Shown here one piece after another: positions 44,881-54,682 of a stretch of 64,000 nt of DNA. Made by a program: the position numbers and the translations under genes. Under the pieces are notes generated by a model. That model had not been told where the DNA came from and ran no database searches. It saw nothing but the letters and a program-made list of their open reading frames with translations. Numbering within the stretch: position 1 is the first letter of the stretch; each line of letters opens with the position of its first letter. The stretch is from Synergistes jonesii (GTDB taxonomy: Bacteria > Synergistota > Synergistia > Synergistales > Synergistaceae), in NCBI RefSeq assembly GCF_000712295.1, contig NZ_JMKI01000036.1, positions 1 to 64,000 on the forward strand. Reading direction: 5' to 3'.

Positions 44881-45932
44881 CCGGCGAATTCTGGCGGGGC
44901 AGGCGCGTATTCCTCACGGGGCACACCGGCTTTAAGGGCTCGTGGATGAGCCGCGTGCTGTTGAATATGGGCGCCGAACTCACCGGATACAGCCTGCCCG
45001 CGCCGACGCAGCCGAACCTTTTTTCAATGGCGGGGCTTGAGGGAAATATAAAAAGTATCATCGGCGATATCCGTGATTTTGAAAAATTAAACGACGCCGT
45101 GAAAAAAAGCTCCCCGGAAATCATCATCCATATGGCCGCTCAGCCGATAGTGCGCGAGAGCTATAAGGACCCGCGTTACACCTATGAGGCCAACGTTATG
45201 GGCACGGTGAATATATTAGAATGCGTCAGGCTCTGCGAAAGCGTCAAGAGCTTCGTCAACGTCACAACAGATAAAGTCTACCACAACAGAGAGTGGTGCT
45301 GGGGGTACAGGGAAGAAGACTCCTTAAACGGCTACGACCCGTACTCCAACAGTAAAAGCTGCTCCGAACTCGTCACGAGCAGTTATAAAAACAGCTTCTT
45401 CGGCGATGGAAAGACTGCCGTGTCGACCGCAAGGGCCGGCAACGTCATCGGCGGCGGGGATTTCGCCCCCGACCGCATCATCCCGGACTGCATCCGCGCC
45501 GTCATGAAAAAAGAGCCCATCGTCGTCAGGAACCCGCACTCCACGCGCCCGTATCAGCACGTTTTGGAGCCCGTATTCGCCTACCTGATGATCGCCGAAA
45601 AGCAGTACGAGGAGCCGGGAAAATATGCCGGCTCATATAACGTGGGCCCGGACGACTGCGACTGCCTGACGACGGGAGAGCTGGCGGACGTCTTCTGCTC
45701 CGCGTGGGGCGGCGGCGCGAAATGGGAAAACAAATGGCGCGGAGGGCCGCACGAGGCGAACTTCCTGAAACTCGACTGCTCAAAGATCAAGAAAAGCTTC
45801 GGCTGGCGGCCGCGGTGGCATATAGCGAAAGCCGTGGCGAAGACCTGCGAATGGAGCAAAGCCTGGCTTGCCGGCAAAGACGCCGCGGCGGCAATGGACT
45901 GCCAGATAAAAGAATATATGCGCGGAGAGTGA
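44874..45932 (+). CDS. rfbG: CDP-glucose 4,6-dehydratase
   Basis: The 352-aa extended SDR has LTGHTGFKGSWMS (NAD site), HMAAQPIVRESY near 85, TTDKVYHN near 130 and the catalytic YSNSK near 155. It turns CDP-glucose into CDP-4-keto-6-deoxyglucose. The start at 44874 (or GTG 44877) overlaps the end of rfbF; a longer upstream frame is only the rfbF shadow. The second step of the pathway. Confidence 0.95.
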   Translation: MVTGEFWRGRRVFLTGHTGFKGSWMSRVLLNMGAELTGYSLPAPTQPNLFSMAGLEGNIKSIIGDIRDFEKLNDAVKKSSPEIIIHMAAQPIVRESYKDPRYTYEANVMGTVNILECVRLCESVKSFVNVTTDKVYHNREWCWGYREEDSLNGYDPYSNSKSCSELVTSSYKNSFFGDGKTAVSTARAGNVIGGGDFAPDRIIPDCIRAVMKKEPIVVRNPHSTRPYQHVLEPVFAYLMIAEKQYEEPGKYAGSYNVGPDDCDCLTTGELADVFCSAWGGGAKWENKWRGGPHEANFLKLDCSKIKKSFGWRPRWHIAKAVAKTCEWSKAWLAGKDAAAAMDCQIKEYMRGE

Positions 45933-45939
45933 AAATAAA

Positions 45940-47292
45940 ATGAAAAACGAATCAGAAAAGGGAAGGGCGCTGCGCTCCCGTATATACGAGCTTGTAAAGG
46001 AATATTACGAAGCGGAACATATAAAAGCTCCGTATAAAGAGGGAGACCCCATCCCATATGGCGGAAGGATATACGACGAGAAGGAGCTGATCGGCCTCGT
46101 CGGAGCGTCGTTGGACTTTTGGCTCACGGCAGGGCAAGAAACCGATAAATTTGAAAAAGACTTCGCCTCCTTTCTCGGCGTGAAACACTGCTCTCTTGTG
46201 AACTCCGGCTCGTCGGCGAACCTGCTCGCCTTCATGGCCCTCACCTCCCCGAAACTTGATGAAAAAAGGATACTGCCCGGCGACGAGGTGATCACTGTGG
46301 CTGCCGGCTTTCCCACCACAGTGACGCCCGTCATACAATACGGCGCCGTGCCCGTCTTCGCCGACGTTTCCATACCTACGTACAACATAGATACGGGCCT
46401 CCTTGAAAAAGCGCTCAGCGGCAGGACGAAGGCCGTTATGCTCGCCCACACTCTGGGAAATCCGTTCAACGTAAAAAAAGTGAAGGAGTTCTGCGCGGAA
46501 CATGGGTTGTGGCTCGTCGAGGACAACTGCGACGCCCTGGGCTCGCGTTACTGTCTGGAAGGGAAATGGGCGTACACCGGCACATTCGGAGACATCGCCA
46601 CGTCGAGCTTCTACCCGCCGCACCATATGACGATGGGAGAGGGCGGCGCGGTCTATACCGACAACGCGGAACTCCACAGGATAGTAGCTTCGCTGCGCGA
46701 CTGGGGACGCGACTGCTTCTGTCCGTCAGGGCGCGACAACAGCTGCGGGAGGCGCTTCACGCAGAAGTTCGGCGAGCTTCCCCTTGGCTACGATCATAAA
46801 TACGTCTATTCGCACTTCGGCTACAACCTGAAAGCCACAGACTTGCAGGCGGCCGTTGGCTGCGCACAGCTTGAAAAACTTCCGCGCTTCATCGAAGCCC
46901 GCGCTAAAAATTGGAATTTCCTTAAAGAAGAGCTTAAAAAACATGATGCCGACAAATTCCTTGTCCTGCCTGAAAAAGAGCAGGACTCCGAGCCCAGCTG
47001 GTTCGGCTTCATGTTGACCGTAAAAGAAAGCGCGCCGTTCACGCGGGACGATTTAGTCACAAGTCTTGAAAACAACAAAATTCAGACGCGTATGCTCTTT
47101 GCAGGCAACCTTATCAAGCATCCCTGCTTCGACGAAATGCGCAAAAGCGGCAAAGGCTTCAGAGTTGCAGGCTCGCTTGCAAATACCGACAGGATAATGA
47201 ACCGCAGCTTCTGGGTAGGCGTATATCCGGGCATGTGCGAAGAGAAACTTGCGAAGATAGTCGCCGTTATCAAAGACTATGTAAAAAGGTAG
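45940..47292 (+). CDS. rfbH: CDP-4-keto-6-deoxyglucose 3-dehydratase (E1)
   Basis: The 450-aa PMP/iron-sulfur enzyme has the aminotransferase fold, but the PLP Lys is replaced by His in FYPPHHMTMGEGG near 225, the mark of RfbH/DdhC. Cys residues near 260-275 (CFCPSGRDNSCG) are placed for the 2Fe-2S cluster. It removes O3 with help from an E3 reductase (DdhD), for which no gene is seen in this operon. Product: a CDP-3,6-dideoxy-4-keto-glucose intermediate. Confidence 0.95.
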   Translation: MKNESEKGRALRSRIYELVKEYYEAEHIKAPYKEGDPIPYGGRIYDEKELIGLVGASLDFWLTAGQETDKFEKDFASFLGVKHCSLVNSGSSANLLAFMALTSPKLDEKRILPGDEVITVAAGFPTTVTPVIQYGAVPVFADVSIPTYNIDTGLLEKALSGRTKAVMLAHTLGNPFNVKKVKEFCAEHGLWLVEDNCDALGSRYCLEGKWAYTGTFGDIATSSFYPPHHMTMGEGGAVYTDNAELHRIVASLRDWGRDCFCPSGRDNSCGRRFTQKFGELPLGYDHKYVYSHFGYNLKATDLQAAVGCAQLEKLPRFIEARAKNWNFLKEELKKHDADKFLVLPEKEQDSEPSWFGFMLTVKESAPFTRDDLVTSLENNKIQTRMLFAGNLIKHPCFDEMRKSGKGFRVAGSLANTDRIMNRSFWVGVYPGMCEEKLAKIVAVIKDYVKR

Positions 47293-47297
47293 AAATT

Positions 47298-49004
47298 ATG
47301 ACAGTAAGCGAATTTATAGCGGAATACCTCTATTCGCAGGGGGTCGACTGCATATTTGAAATGATCGGCGGCATGACCGTCAGGCTGCTGGACGCCATAT
47401 ACAGACACGGCGGCATCAAAATAATTTCCATGCACCACGAGCAGGCCGCCGCGTTCGCCGCCTGCGGCTGGGCTCAGGTAAAGGGCGTGCCCGGCGTGGC
47501 GCTCGCGACCAGCGGCCCGGGCGCGACAAACCTTGTAACGGGCATCGGCACGGCCTATTTCGACTCCATCCCCGCCGTATTCATCACCGGCCAGGTCAAT
47601 CAAAACGAGCTCAGCACCGGCACGAAATGCCGCCAGATAGGCTTTCAGGAGACGGACATCGTTTCCATAGCCGGGCCTATAACGAAAATGTCCGTGCAGC
47701 TGCAAAAAGCTCAGGATATAACGACTCTGCTGCCGGACGCTTTCAAAACCGCACTGGGCGGGCGCCCCGGGCCTGTGTTGCTCGACGTTCCGATGAACCT
47801 TCAGAAAGAGGAGATCGATTGCTCCTGCTTCGATTTCAGCCCGGTCGAGGTAAATAATCCGCTTCCGCCGGCGGAAGCGCTTGACGGCTTTATCGACAAG
47901 CTGAACGCCGAATTAAGCGAGGCGCGCCGCCCTCTTATGCTGCTTGGCACCGGCGTCATCCGTTCGCATACGGAAAAAGAGGCGCGGCGTTTCGCAGAAG
48001 AAAAACAAATCCCCGCCGTATATTCGTGGCACGGCAAGGGAATAATAAGCAGCGAATGCAAATGGTCTGTCGGCCTTACTGGGACCAATGGGAACAGGTG
48101 GGCTAACAGGGCTCTGGCACACTGCGACTTGCTGATAATTCTTGGCAGCAGGACTGACGTGCGTCAGATAGGCGCAAACACTGATGTTTTTTCGCAGAAT
48201 AAGACCATATTCCACATAGACATAGATGAGGCAGAACTTAATAACAGGCTGAAAAATACCAACACGTTGTGCGCAGATTTAAAAAATATTTTGCCGCTGC
48301 TGATTGAACGTACAAACAAGTCGAGCGCTTCTGCCGAGTGGCTGGCAGGTATAATTAAAGACAAGGAAGAAAACCCCGACACTAAAGAGCTTTCTCATAT
48401 ATCCGGCATAAACCCGAACGCGTTCGTATATAAAATCAGCAGCTCAGAAAACAACGGAGCGTCAGGCTACGTCTCCGGAGTTGGGACAAACAGGACGTGG
48501 GTCTCTCAATCCCTATGGCTCAAAGAAGGCCAATATTACATAACGACCCCATGCATGGGCTCAATGGGCTTTGCGCTGCCTGCGGCGGTAGGCGCGTCCA
48601 TTGCGGACGCCGGAGCTGAAATTATCGTCGTAGCGGGAGACGGCGGTATGCAGTGCAATATACAGGAGCTTGAGGTAATAAACAGGCTTGCTTTGCCTCT
48701 GAAGATAGTGGTTATGAAGAACAACGCCCTTGCGACCGTGAGGCAATTCCAAAAAGAAATATGCGGAGGGCGCCTGCCAGGCTCTGATTGGACCTTCGGC
48801 GCGCCGGATTTCGTAAAAGTCGGCAAAGCATACGGGCTAAGGTCTGATCGTTTGGAACGCCCCGAGGAAATGGATGAAAAAATAAAAGAATTCCTTGCCG
48901 GCGGCGGACCTGCGCTGTTGGAAGTAGCCGTCGACAAAGAGGCCGGGGCTTATCCCAAAATGCAGTTCGGCCATAACCTTGACGACATGTTCCCGTTTAA
49001 ATAG
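47298..49004 (+). CDS. ThDP-dependent acetolactate-synthase-like enzyme (YerE-like candidate)
   Basis: The 568-aa protein has the three domains of ThDP enzymes: catalytic Glu in MHHEQAAAFAACGWA near residue 50, a central domain, and the ThDP motif GDGGMQCNIQELEVINR through KNNALATVRQF near 445-480. Acetolactate synthase itself is unlikely in an rfbFGH operon with no small subunit. YerE of Yersinia adds a two-carbon acetyl unit from pyruvate to CDP-3,6-dideoxy-4-keto-glucose, and the gene order here fits that role. The assignment is by context, not proven by sequence. Confidence 0.8.
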   Translation: MTVSEFIAEYLYSQGVDCIFEMIGGMTVRLLDAIYRHGGIKIISMHHEQAAAFAACGWAQVKGVPGVALATSGPGATNLVTGIGTAYFDSIPAVFITGQVNQNELSTGTKCRQIGFQETDIVSIAGPITKMSVQLQKAQDITTLLPDAFKTALGGRPGPVLLDVPMNLQKEEIDCSCFDFSPVEVNNPLPPAEALDGFIDKLNAELSEARRPLMLLGTGVIRSHTEKEARRFAEEKQIPAVYSWHGKGIISSECKWSVGLTGTNGNRWANRALAHCDLLIILGSRTDVRQIGANTDVFSQNKTIFHIDIDEAELNNRLKNTNTLCADLKNILPLLIERTNKSSASAEWLAGIIKDKEENPDTKELSHISGINPNAFVYKISSSENNGASGYVSGVGTNRTWVSQSLWLKEGQYYITTPCMGSMGFALPAAVGASIADAGAEIIVVAGDGGMQCNIQELEVINRLALPLKIVVMKNNALATVRQFQKEICGGRLPGSDWTFGAPDFVKVGKAYGLRSDRLERPEEMDEKIKEFLAGGGPALLEVAVDKEAGAYPKMQFGHNLDDMFPFK

Positions 49005-49014
49005 CGTGCGTCTT

Positions 49015-50034
49015 ATGATCATTGCGGAAGATTGTGATTTCATAGCGGCAAACGCCCCCTGCGGCTGGCAGAAATTAAAGGACGCGAAAATATTTATCAC
49101 GGGCGGGACCGGTTTCTTTGGCAAATGGTTTCTGCACAGCTTTTGCCATTTAAACGAGAGGCTGCGTCTCAACGCAAGAATGGAGATTCTGACGCGCGAT
49201 CCGGAGAAGTTTCTGCGCAGCTGCCCGCAGTTCGCGCAAGAAGCTTCCCTTTCATTCCTCAAAGGCGACGTCAGGGATTTTCATCTGCAAGACGGCTGTG
49301 ATTTTCTGATACACGCCGCGACGCCGTCCGACGGCAGGCTTGACGAGTCACGGCCGGACGAGCTCTTTTCCGTAATTGCCGACGGCACGCGAAATGTCGT
49401 GAAAAACGCCGAGAGCGCGGGTGTGAAAAAAATGCTGTATGTAAGCTCGGGCGGCGTTTACGGCACGCAGCCGCCAGAGCTTTCACATATGCCGGAAACA
49501 TACGAGCCTCATCCTTCTAACGCGTACGGCAAAGGAAAACTGGAAGCGGAAAAGTTGTGCTTTGCAGGCCCTGTCCCTTCGTCGTCGGCGCGCTGTTTCG
49601 CGCTTGTCGGCCCTTATCAAAATTTGGACAGCAGACGCTTTGCGATCACTTCTTTTATCAATGACGCGATAAACGGCAGGCCCATATCCGTCAGGGACGG
49701 CCGCCCGTACCGTTCGTATCTTTATGCCGCCGATCTTATGATATGGCTGTGGACGATCCTTATCGAAGGAAGGGATAAGGAAACTTATAACGTCGGCTCC
49801 GAAGAGGCGGTCTCGATAATGGAACTTGCGCGGGCCGTGGCAGAGTGCGTCGTTCCCTCCGCGGCTGTAAGCGCGTCAAACGCGGCCTACGGCGCAAAGA
49901 CGCCTCCTTCAAGATATGTCCCTGACACTCGAAAAGCTGCTGAAACATTGAATTTGAAGCAGCTCGTCCCCTTCGCCGAGGGAATAAGGAAGACTGTGGA
50001 ATGGAACAGGCGGAATTGCTTGAACGTGCATTGA
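49015..50034 (+). CDS. NAD-dependent epimerase/dehydratase (SDR), nucleotide-sugar reductase candidate
   Basis: The 339-aa extended SDR has the dinucleotide site ITGGTGFFGKWFL near 27, VSSGGVYGTQ near 140, the active YGKGK near 170 and a family C-terminal segment. In the yersiniose pathway an SDR (YerF) reduces the added acetyl group; this gene's place after the ThDP enzyme suits that job, or reduction at C4. The N-terminal start is unsure: ATG 49015 has no clear ribosome-binding site, with GTG 49006 as an alternative. Overlaps gtrA by 34 bases. Confidence 0.82.
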   Translation: MIIAEDCDFIAANAPCGWQKLKDAKIFITGGTGFFGKWFLHSFCHLNERLRLNARMEILTRDPEKFLRSCPQFAQEASLSFLKGDVRDFHLQDGCDFLIHAATPSDGRLDESRPDELFSVIADGTRNVVKNAESAGVKKMLYVSSGGVYGTQPPELSHMPETYEPHPSNAYGKGKLEAEKLCFAGPVPSSSARCFALVGPYQNLDSRRFAITSFINDAINGRPISVRDGRPYRSYLYAADLMIWLWTILIEGRDKETYNVGSEEAVSIMELARAVAECVVPSAAVSASNAAYGAKTPPSRYVPDTRKAAETLNLKQLVPFAEGIRKTVEWNRRNCLNVH

Positions 50035-50423
50035 ATTTGTTTCATATCCTACTGAATGATCAGCGTATACGCTTCCTTATCGTCGGCGGCATAAATACAG
50101 TAGTCGGCTATGGAACATTCGCCGCGCTGGTATTCTGCGGCCTCCACTACATAGCGGCGCACGTGGCGGCTACCGTTGTGGGAACGGCGTGCAGCTACAT
50201 ACTTAATAAATACTTTACTTTCAAGCAGTACAAAAAATCCTTCGCGGAAGCCTGCCGCTTCGTACTGGTCTACGTGGCGAGCTTCTTTTCCGGCATTGTG
50301 ATCCTATACGTGATGGTCTCGGTAATGTCGCTGAACGCTTACTTCGCGGGAATGCTGAATCTCGTGTTCACTACGCTGATAAGCTGGTTCGGCCATAAAT
50401 ATTTCAGCTTTCATGTGGATTGA
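50001..50423 (+). CDS. GtrA-family membrane protein
   Basis: The 140-aa protein has four membrane helices and the GtrA pattern (RFLIVGGINTVVGYGTFAAL near 23-42; ACSYILNKYFTFK near 63-75; SWFGHKYFSF near 128). GtrA proteins are thought to flip lipid-linked sugars for side-chain addition to O-antigen or to act in cell-wall glycosylation. It overlaps the SDR gene and is followed by a GT2 gene, the usual GtrA-GtrB pair. Confidence 0.9.
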   Translation: MEQAELLERALNLFHILLNDQRIRFLIVGGINTVVGYGTFAALVFCGLHYIAAHVAATVVGTACSYILNKYFTFKQYKKSFAEACRFVLVYVASFFSGIVILYVMVSVMSLNAYFAGMLNLVFTTLISWFGHKYFSFHVD

Positions 50424-50438
50424 AGAGAGGGCGGCCTG

Positions 50439-51371
50439 ATGAAGACTATAAGCGTGCTGATACCGACATACAACGAAGAAGACAACGTCGTTCCTATGTG
50501 CGACGCGGTCAGAGAGGAATTCGCCAAAAACCTGCCGCATTATGACTACGAAATAATCTTCATAGACAACTGCTCGAAGGACAAGACCCGCGAGCGGCTG
50601 GAGCTCCTTTGCGCCGGAGACGAAAAAGTCAAGGCGATATTCAATGCGCGCAACTTCGGACAGAGCCGCTCCCCGTACTACGGATTGATGCAGACGGCGG
50701 GAGACTGCGCCGTCCGCCTCTGCGCCGATTTCCAGGAGCCTGTCGAAATGATCCATCGCTTTGTCGAAGAGTGGGAGAAGGGCTATAAAATCGTAGTTGG
50801 CATAAAAACGTCGAGCAAAGAAAGCAAAGTCATGTATGCCCTGCGATCTATTTACTACAAATTAGTGAAAAAATTTTCAGATGTCGAACAGATAGAGCAC
50901 TTCACGGGCTTCGGCCTCTACGACAGGGCTTTTATCGACGTGCTGAGAAAACTTGACGATCCCGCCCCCTTTCTGCGCGGCATCGTGGCCGAGCTGGGCT
51001 GGAAGCGCAAAGACATCGAATACGTCCAGCAGCTGAGAAAGAGCGGAAAGTCAAAAAATAACCTTTACACCTTGTACGACTACGCCATGCTCAGCGTGAC
51101 GAGCTATACGAAGATAGGCATCCGCCTCGCGGTGTTCCTGGGCGCGATAGCCGGCTTTTTCAGCGTAGTCATCGGCGTGCTTTATCTCATCCTCAAACTG
51201 CTTTACTGGGACAAGTTCCCAGCCGGAACAGCGCCGATGCTGATAGGCATGATGTTCCTCGGCGCCGTGCAGCTCTTCTTCATCGGCATGATCGGCGAAT
51301 ATATTCTCACGATCAACGCAAGGCTGATGAAGCGACCGCTCGTCATTGAGGAAAAAAGGATAAATTTCTGA
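50439..51371 (+). CDS. Family 2 glycosyltransferase, polyprenyl-phosphate type (GtrB-like)
   Basis: The 310-aa protein has a GT-A fold with VLIPTYNEEDNVVPM near 6-20, the donor-site CADFQEP near 97 and a C-terminal pair of membrane helices (about 230-290), as in GtrB/DPM1-like enzymes that load a sugar onto undecaprenyl phosphate. It likely acts with GtrA and the following multi-pass protein to modify a surface glycan. The donor sugar is not known. Confidence 0.92.
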   Translation: MKTISVLIPTYNEEDNVVPMCDAVREEFAKNLPHYDYEIIFIDNCSKDKTRERLELLCAGDEKVKAIFNARNFGQSRSPYYGLMQTAGDCAVRLCADFQEPVEMIHRFVEEWEKGYKIVVGIKTSSKESKVMYALRSIYYKLVKKFSDVEQIEHFTGFGLYDRAFIDVLRKLDDPAPFLRGIVAELGWKRKDIEYVQQLRKSGKSKNNLYTLYDYAMLSVTSYTKIGIRLAVFLGAIAGFFSVVIGVLYLILKLLYWDKFPAGTAPMLIGMMFLGAVQLFFIGMIGEYILTINARLMKRPLVIEEKRINF

Positions 51372-51401
51372 TTTACTTGGATAAACGCTGGAGGGGATAA
51401 G

Positions 51402-54140
51402 ATGTACAGGATCATCGAAAAATATTTTGGAGAGGCCGATGAATTTAACATGAAGAGGGCTTTCTCTGTCTATAGCTTATTGTTTTTGCTTCTGATGTCG
51501 TTTACTTACTTATTGTTCTATAGCGCCGGCAAAGGTCCTTTTCAATTTGAGGTCGACGGCCTTACATATTTCAGCAGGATTGCGTACATAGGCAGGTACG
51601 TGCGGTCTGTTTTACAAAACATTTTCTTAAACAAATCGTTATCTTTTCCCGTTTACGATTTTCGCATAGGCCTTGGCGACGACGTTTTCATTTATATGTG
51701 GGTAGGGTTGCTAAACCCCATTATACTCTTTACGGCGCCATTTTTCTCCATTGAGCATACGGAAAAGCTTTATTGGCTAATATGCTTTTTACACATGTAT
51801 CTGTCTGGCGTGTCATTTTTGTTTTTTTGCTCATATAAAAAGATGGATGTACTTGCTTCTGCCTGTGGCGCAATTGCATATGTATTCTCTGGTTTCGCTC
51901 TTTTTTACTTTCTTAAGCATTTCCTTTTTATAGTACCGATGATATTGTTGCCGCTGATGTTCTTAGCGCTTGAGAAGGTGTTGCATGGAGAAAAGCCCGT
52001 CCTATTTATAGCAATGGTGGTTCTGGCATTCCTCATCAATTTTGTTTTTGCGTGTATGATGATAATAATGACGTTTATATGTGGGGTATTTCGTTTTTTT
52101 GATATATATAAAGAGAAGCGATTCAAACATTTTTGCTCTATTCTTTTTAAATGCTCTGTCGGCTTTCTTACCGCTGTAATGCTTGTCGCCCCATTTCTCT
52201 TCCCTGTAGTGTTTAAATTTTTGGAAAGTCCGAGAAATTTAGATATTGTACCCAGTGGAGGCCTTTTGTTATTTAATAAATACTTTGTTTTTGACTGTAT
52301 CACTTATCTTTTTGCTCCTGGTGGAATGTGGGGGCGTACATCAATGATTCCGGTTTGTATTTTTGCATTAGTTTGTTTATTTAAGAAAAAAGGGGATAGG
52401 GGATTAAAGCTATTTATATTATTCTCCTTCTTGGGACTTGTTTCTCCGATGGTTGGTTACTTTTTTAATGCAGGGAAATATGTAACGGATCGGTGGATGT
52501 TTATTTTACCTTTCGTACTGGCGTATGCGTTTACTCTCATGTTCCACAGAATAGCAAAATGGCGCGATGAAGATAAAAAACTTTGCATTATAGCTACAGG
52601 GGCATATGCTCTATTTGTATTGATATCGTATGTGTTTGTAATAAAAAGAGTTAATATGTATGCTTTTTATGCCAGCATTGCGATGCTGTCTATGGTACTG
52701 TTATTTTCTCTATTAAAAAGATACAACTTAACGTATAGAAGGGTTCTCCTTTTCTGTATGACTGGTTTTTTCGCTTTGATGAATATCTACTTCTTGTATT
52801 CAACTGATTATGTTAATTATTTAAAGACATTTGGCCCTAAGGACAGAGCTTATATTGTTTTCAATGAACTATCCATCAATATGTTAGATGAAATAGAAAT
52901 TCCATACTCTTATAGCTTTTTTCGGAGTGATGCAACTAACGTATATCCTCTCTTCTCTTATAATCTCGTTAAACAATATGGGCTCACCGGATACACAAGC
53001 CTTTTGCCTCCTGTATACGCCGATTCACAATTTGCCTTGGAAAATATCGGCGCGTGGCATTTTTATCGGATTCAAGGATTTAATGAAAGAGCGGCCTTAG
53101 ATACGCTTGCAAGCGTAAAATACTTTATCGCTCCCAGAGGCAAAGAAGCGCTTGTCCCATACGGTTTTATAAGAATAGCAGAAGACGAAAACAATTTTCT
53201 CTCGTATTCTGTCTTTGAAAATAATTATTTCCTGCCGATCGGATATACATACTCAAACTATATAACACAAGAAGATTATAAACGTCTTTCTGCGCTTGAT
53301 AAGCAGGAGACACTGCTTCAAACTGTGGTTTTAGAGATATCGCCACACGGATTTGGCAAAAGCAGGAATCTTAAGTTCTCAGAAGTAAGCGTACCATGTA
53401 ATATAACAAATATGGATGGAGTGGAGTGGGATGACGGTGTTCTCAGGATTAATAAAAAAAATGCCGTTATAACGCTATCTTTCCCTGTCATAGCAAATGC
53501 GGAAATGTATTTACGGATACAGGGGTTAAATGTAAATCACGAAAGAGTCTCGCCAAACTTTTTTAATGTTATTGTTGAATACTCAAAAATCAAAAAAACC
53601 TTTTTCATTGCGCAAAATACTTTTTCGCAATATCACGGACGTGAAAATTTCCTCGTAAAACTTTGCACGTCAACAAAATCATCGGAGGAGACATGTTCAA
53701 TAACCTGGCCAGTAAAAGGCACCTTTAAACTCGATGACATCCAAGTCTACGCCCAGCCAATGGACAACTACCCAGCGCAAATAAACAAGTTGCGCGAGGA
53801 TGTGCTGGAAAATATTTACGTGGGCAACGATAAGGTCTCCGGCACTATAAGCCTGAAGAAAAACAAAATCCTCTGCCTCTCGATTCCCTACAGCAAAGGC
53901 TGGCACGCTAAGGTGGATGGCAAGAAAACAGAGCTCTTAAAGGCAAACTCCCTCTTCATGGCGCTGCCTCTAGAGGCGGGCGACCATAAAATAGAGCTGG
54001 AGTACCACGTTCCGGGCTTCCGTCTCGGGCTCTGCTTCTTCGCATTGGGCGCAGTTATATTGTCCGGAATGATCATTCACGACAAGAAAAAGAAAAAACC
54101 GATGAAAGAAAATGGCGCTTTGCCTCCTGTACAGGAATAG
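51402..54140 (+). CDS. YfhO-like large multi-pass membrane protein, putative glycan modifier
   Basis: The 912-aa protein has an N-terminal half with about 12-13 membrane helices, a long extracytoplasmic region (about 470-880) and a final helix with a basic tail. This is the layout of YfhO/GT-C-like proteins that pair with GtrA/GtrB to glycosylate wall or O-antigen polymers. Codons 10 to about 760 are strikingly AT-rich compared with the rest of the window, whereas the last 150 codons return to the local composition; transfer or recombination is likely. GGAGGGG lies before the ATG. Confidence 0.85.
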   Translation: MYRIIEKYFGEADEFNMKRAFSVYSLLFLLLMSFTYLLFYSAGKGPFQFEVDGLTYFSRIAYIGRYVRSVLQNIFLNKSLSFPVYDFRIGLGDDVFIYMWVGLLNPIILFTAPFFSIEHTEKLYWLICFLHMYLSGVSFLFFCSYKKMDVLASACGAIAYVFSGFALFYFLKHFLFIVPMILLPLMFLALEKVLHGEKPVLFIAMVVLAFLINFVFACMMIIMTFICGVFRFFDIYKEKRFKHFCSILFKCSVGFLTAVMLVAPFLFPVVFKFLESPRNLDIVPSGGLLLFNKYFVFDCITYLFAPGGMWGRTSMIPVCIFALVCLFKKKGDRGLKLFILFSFLGLVSPMVGYFFNAGKYVTDRWMFILPFVLAYAFTLMFHRIAKWRDEDKKLCIIATGAYALFVLISYVFVIKRVNMYAFYASIAMLSMVLLFSLLKRYNLTYRRVLLFCMTGFFALMNIYFLYSTDYVNYLKTFGPKDRAYIVFNELSINMLDEIEIPYSYSFFRSDATNVYPLFSYNLVKQYGLTGYTSLLPPVYADSQFALENIGAWHFYRIQGFNERAALDTLASVKYFIAPRGKEALVPYGFIRIAEDENNFLSYSVFENNYFLPIGYTYSNYITQEDYKRLSALDKQETLLQTVVLEISPHGFGKSRNLKFSEVSVPCNITNMDGVEWDDGVLRINKKNAVITLSFPVIANAEMYLRIQGLNVNHERVSPNFFNVIVEYSKIKKTFFIAQNTFSQYHGRENFLVKLCTSTKSSEETCSITWPVKGTFKLDDIQVYAQPMDNYPAQINKLREDVLENIYVGNDKVSGTISLKKNKILCLSIPYSKGWHAKVDGKKTELLKANSLFMALPLEAGDHKIELEYHVPGFRLGLCFFALGAVILSGMIIHDKKKKKPMKENGALPPVQE

Positions 54141-54222
54141 AGGTGAGAAAGCCGCCGCGCCGGGCTTTTTATGACAATTTTTAGGGAAATATGGCTGTAA
54201 AAACAAAAGGCTGGGGTTTGTC

Positions 54223-54260
54223 TAGTATGCTTCCGCGGGCGCGGCCGGTACTCCCGGCGG
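54223..54260 (-). pseudogene. purE 3'-end fragment with internal deletion
   Basis: The minus strand encodes the last residues of PurE (ending APAEAY) preceded directly by GVPAA-type sequence that in intact purE lies about 55 codons upstream. The breakpoint falls in an octamer (GCGGCCGG) present at both places in purE, pointing to deletion between short repeats after a duplication. It lies 1.4 kb from intact purE, with hicAB between. Confidence 0.7.
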
Positions 54261-54654
54261 ATCGATTATGTCTATCGTAGCGGACGAACATTACCAGCAG
54301 CGCCTGAAAAAAGTATGTGAGCGGGCGCTGTCCTGCAGCTGCAGACCGAGCTGCAAAAGTGTCAAAATCTTCTCACTGTCATGAGTAAGGAGCCAGATGC
54401 GCAGCTGTCGTATGAAACAGAAGAACAGGCCGCGCGGCATCACCGGAGGTGCCAGATAAGATGACGCTGCCGTGAAAGACGTACTCTTCGATGATGTTTC
54501 GGCATGCTGCTCAATATCGCATACAACAACAGCACTATAAGAACGAAGCAATAAAGAATATTGCTTATTTCTTTGTATTTGGTAGAGAAAATTTTGAGTT
54601 GGCCGAATAAAATATATACTTTATGTAATTTGTCAAAAAAGATCAAAAACAGGA

Positions 54655-54682
54655 TTGACAAATATAAAATATTTGTTATAAT
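54655..54682 (+). promoter_or_regulatory. Promoter of hicAB
   Basis: TTGACA (54655-54660) and TATAAT (54677-54682) with 16-base spacing form a near-consensus promoter. A small hairpin (CCTCT / AGAGG, about 54699-54715) lies in the leader ahead of hicA and could affect translation. Confidence 0.75.

Noticed and set aside
47298-49004. Acetolactate synthase (ilvB) for branched-chain amino acids
   Set aside because: The fold fits, but there is no small subunit or other ilv gene, and it sits within a CDP-sugar operon.
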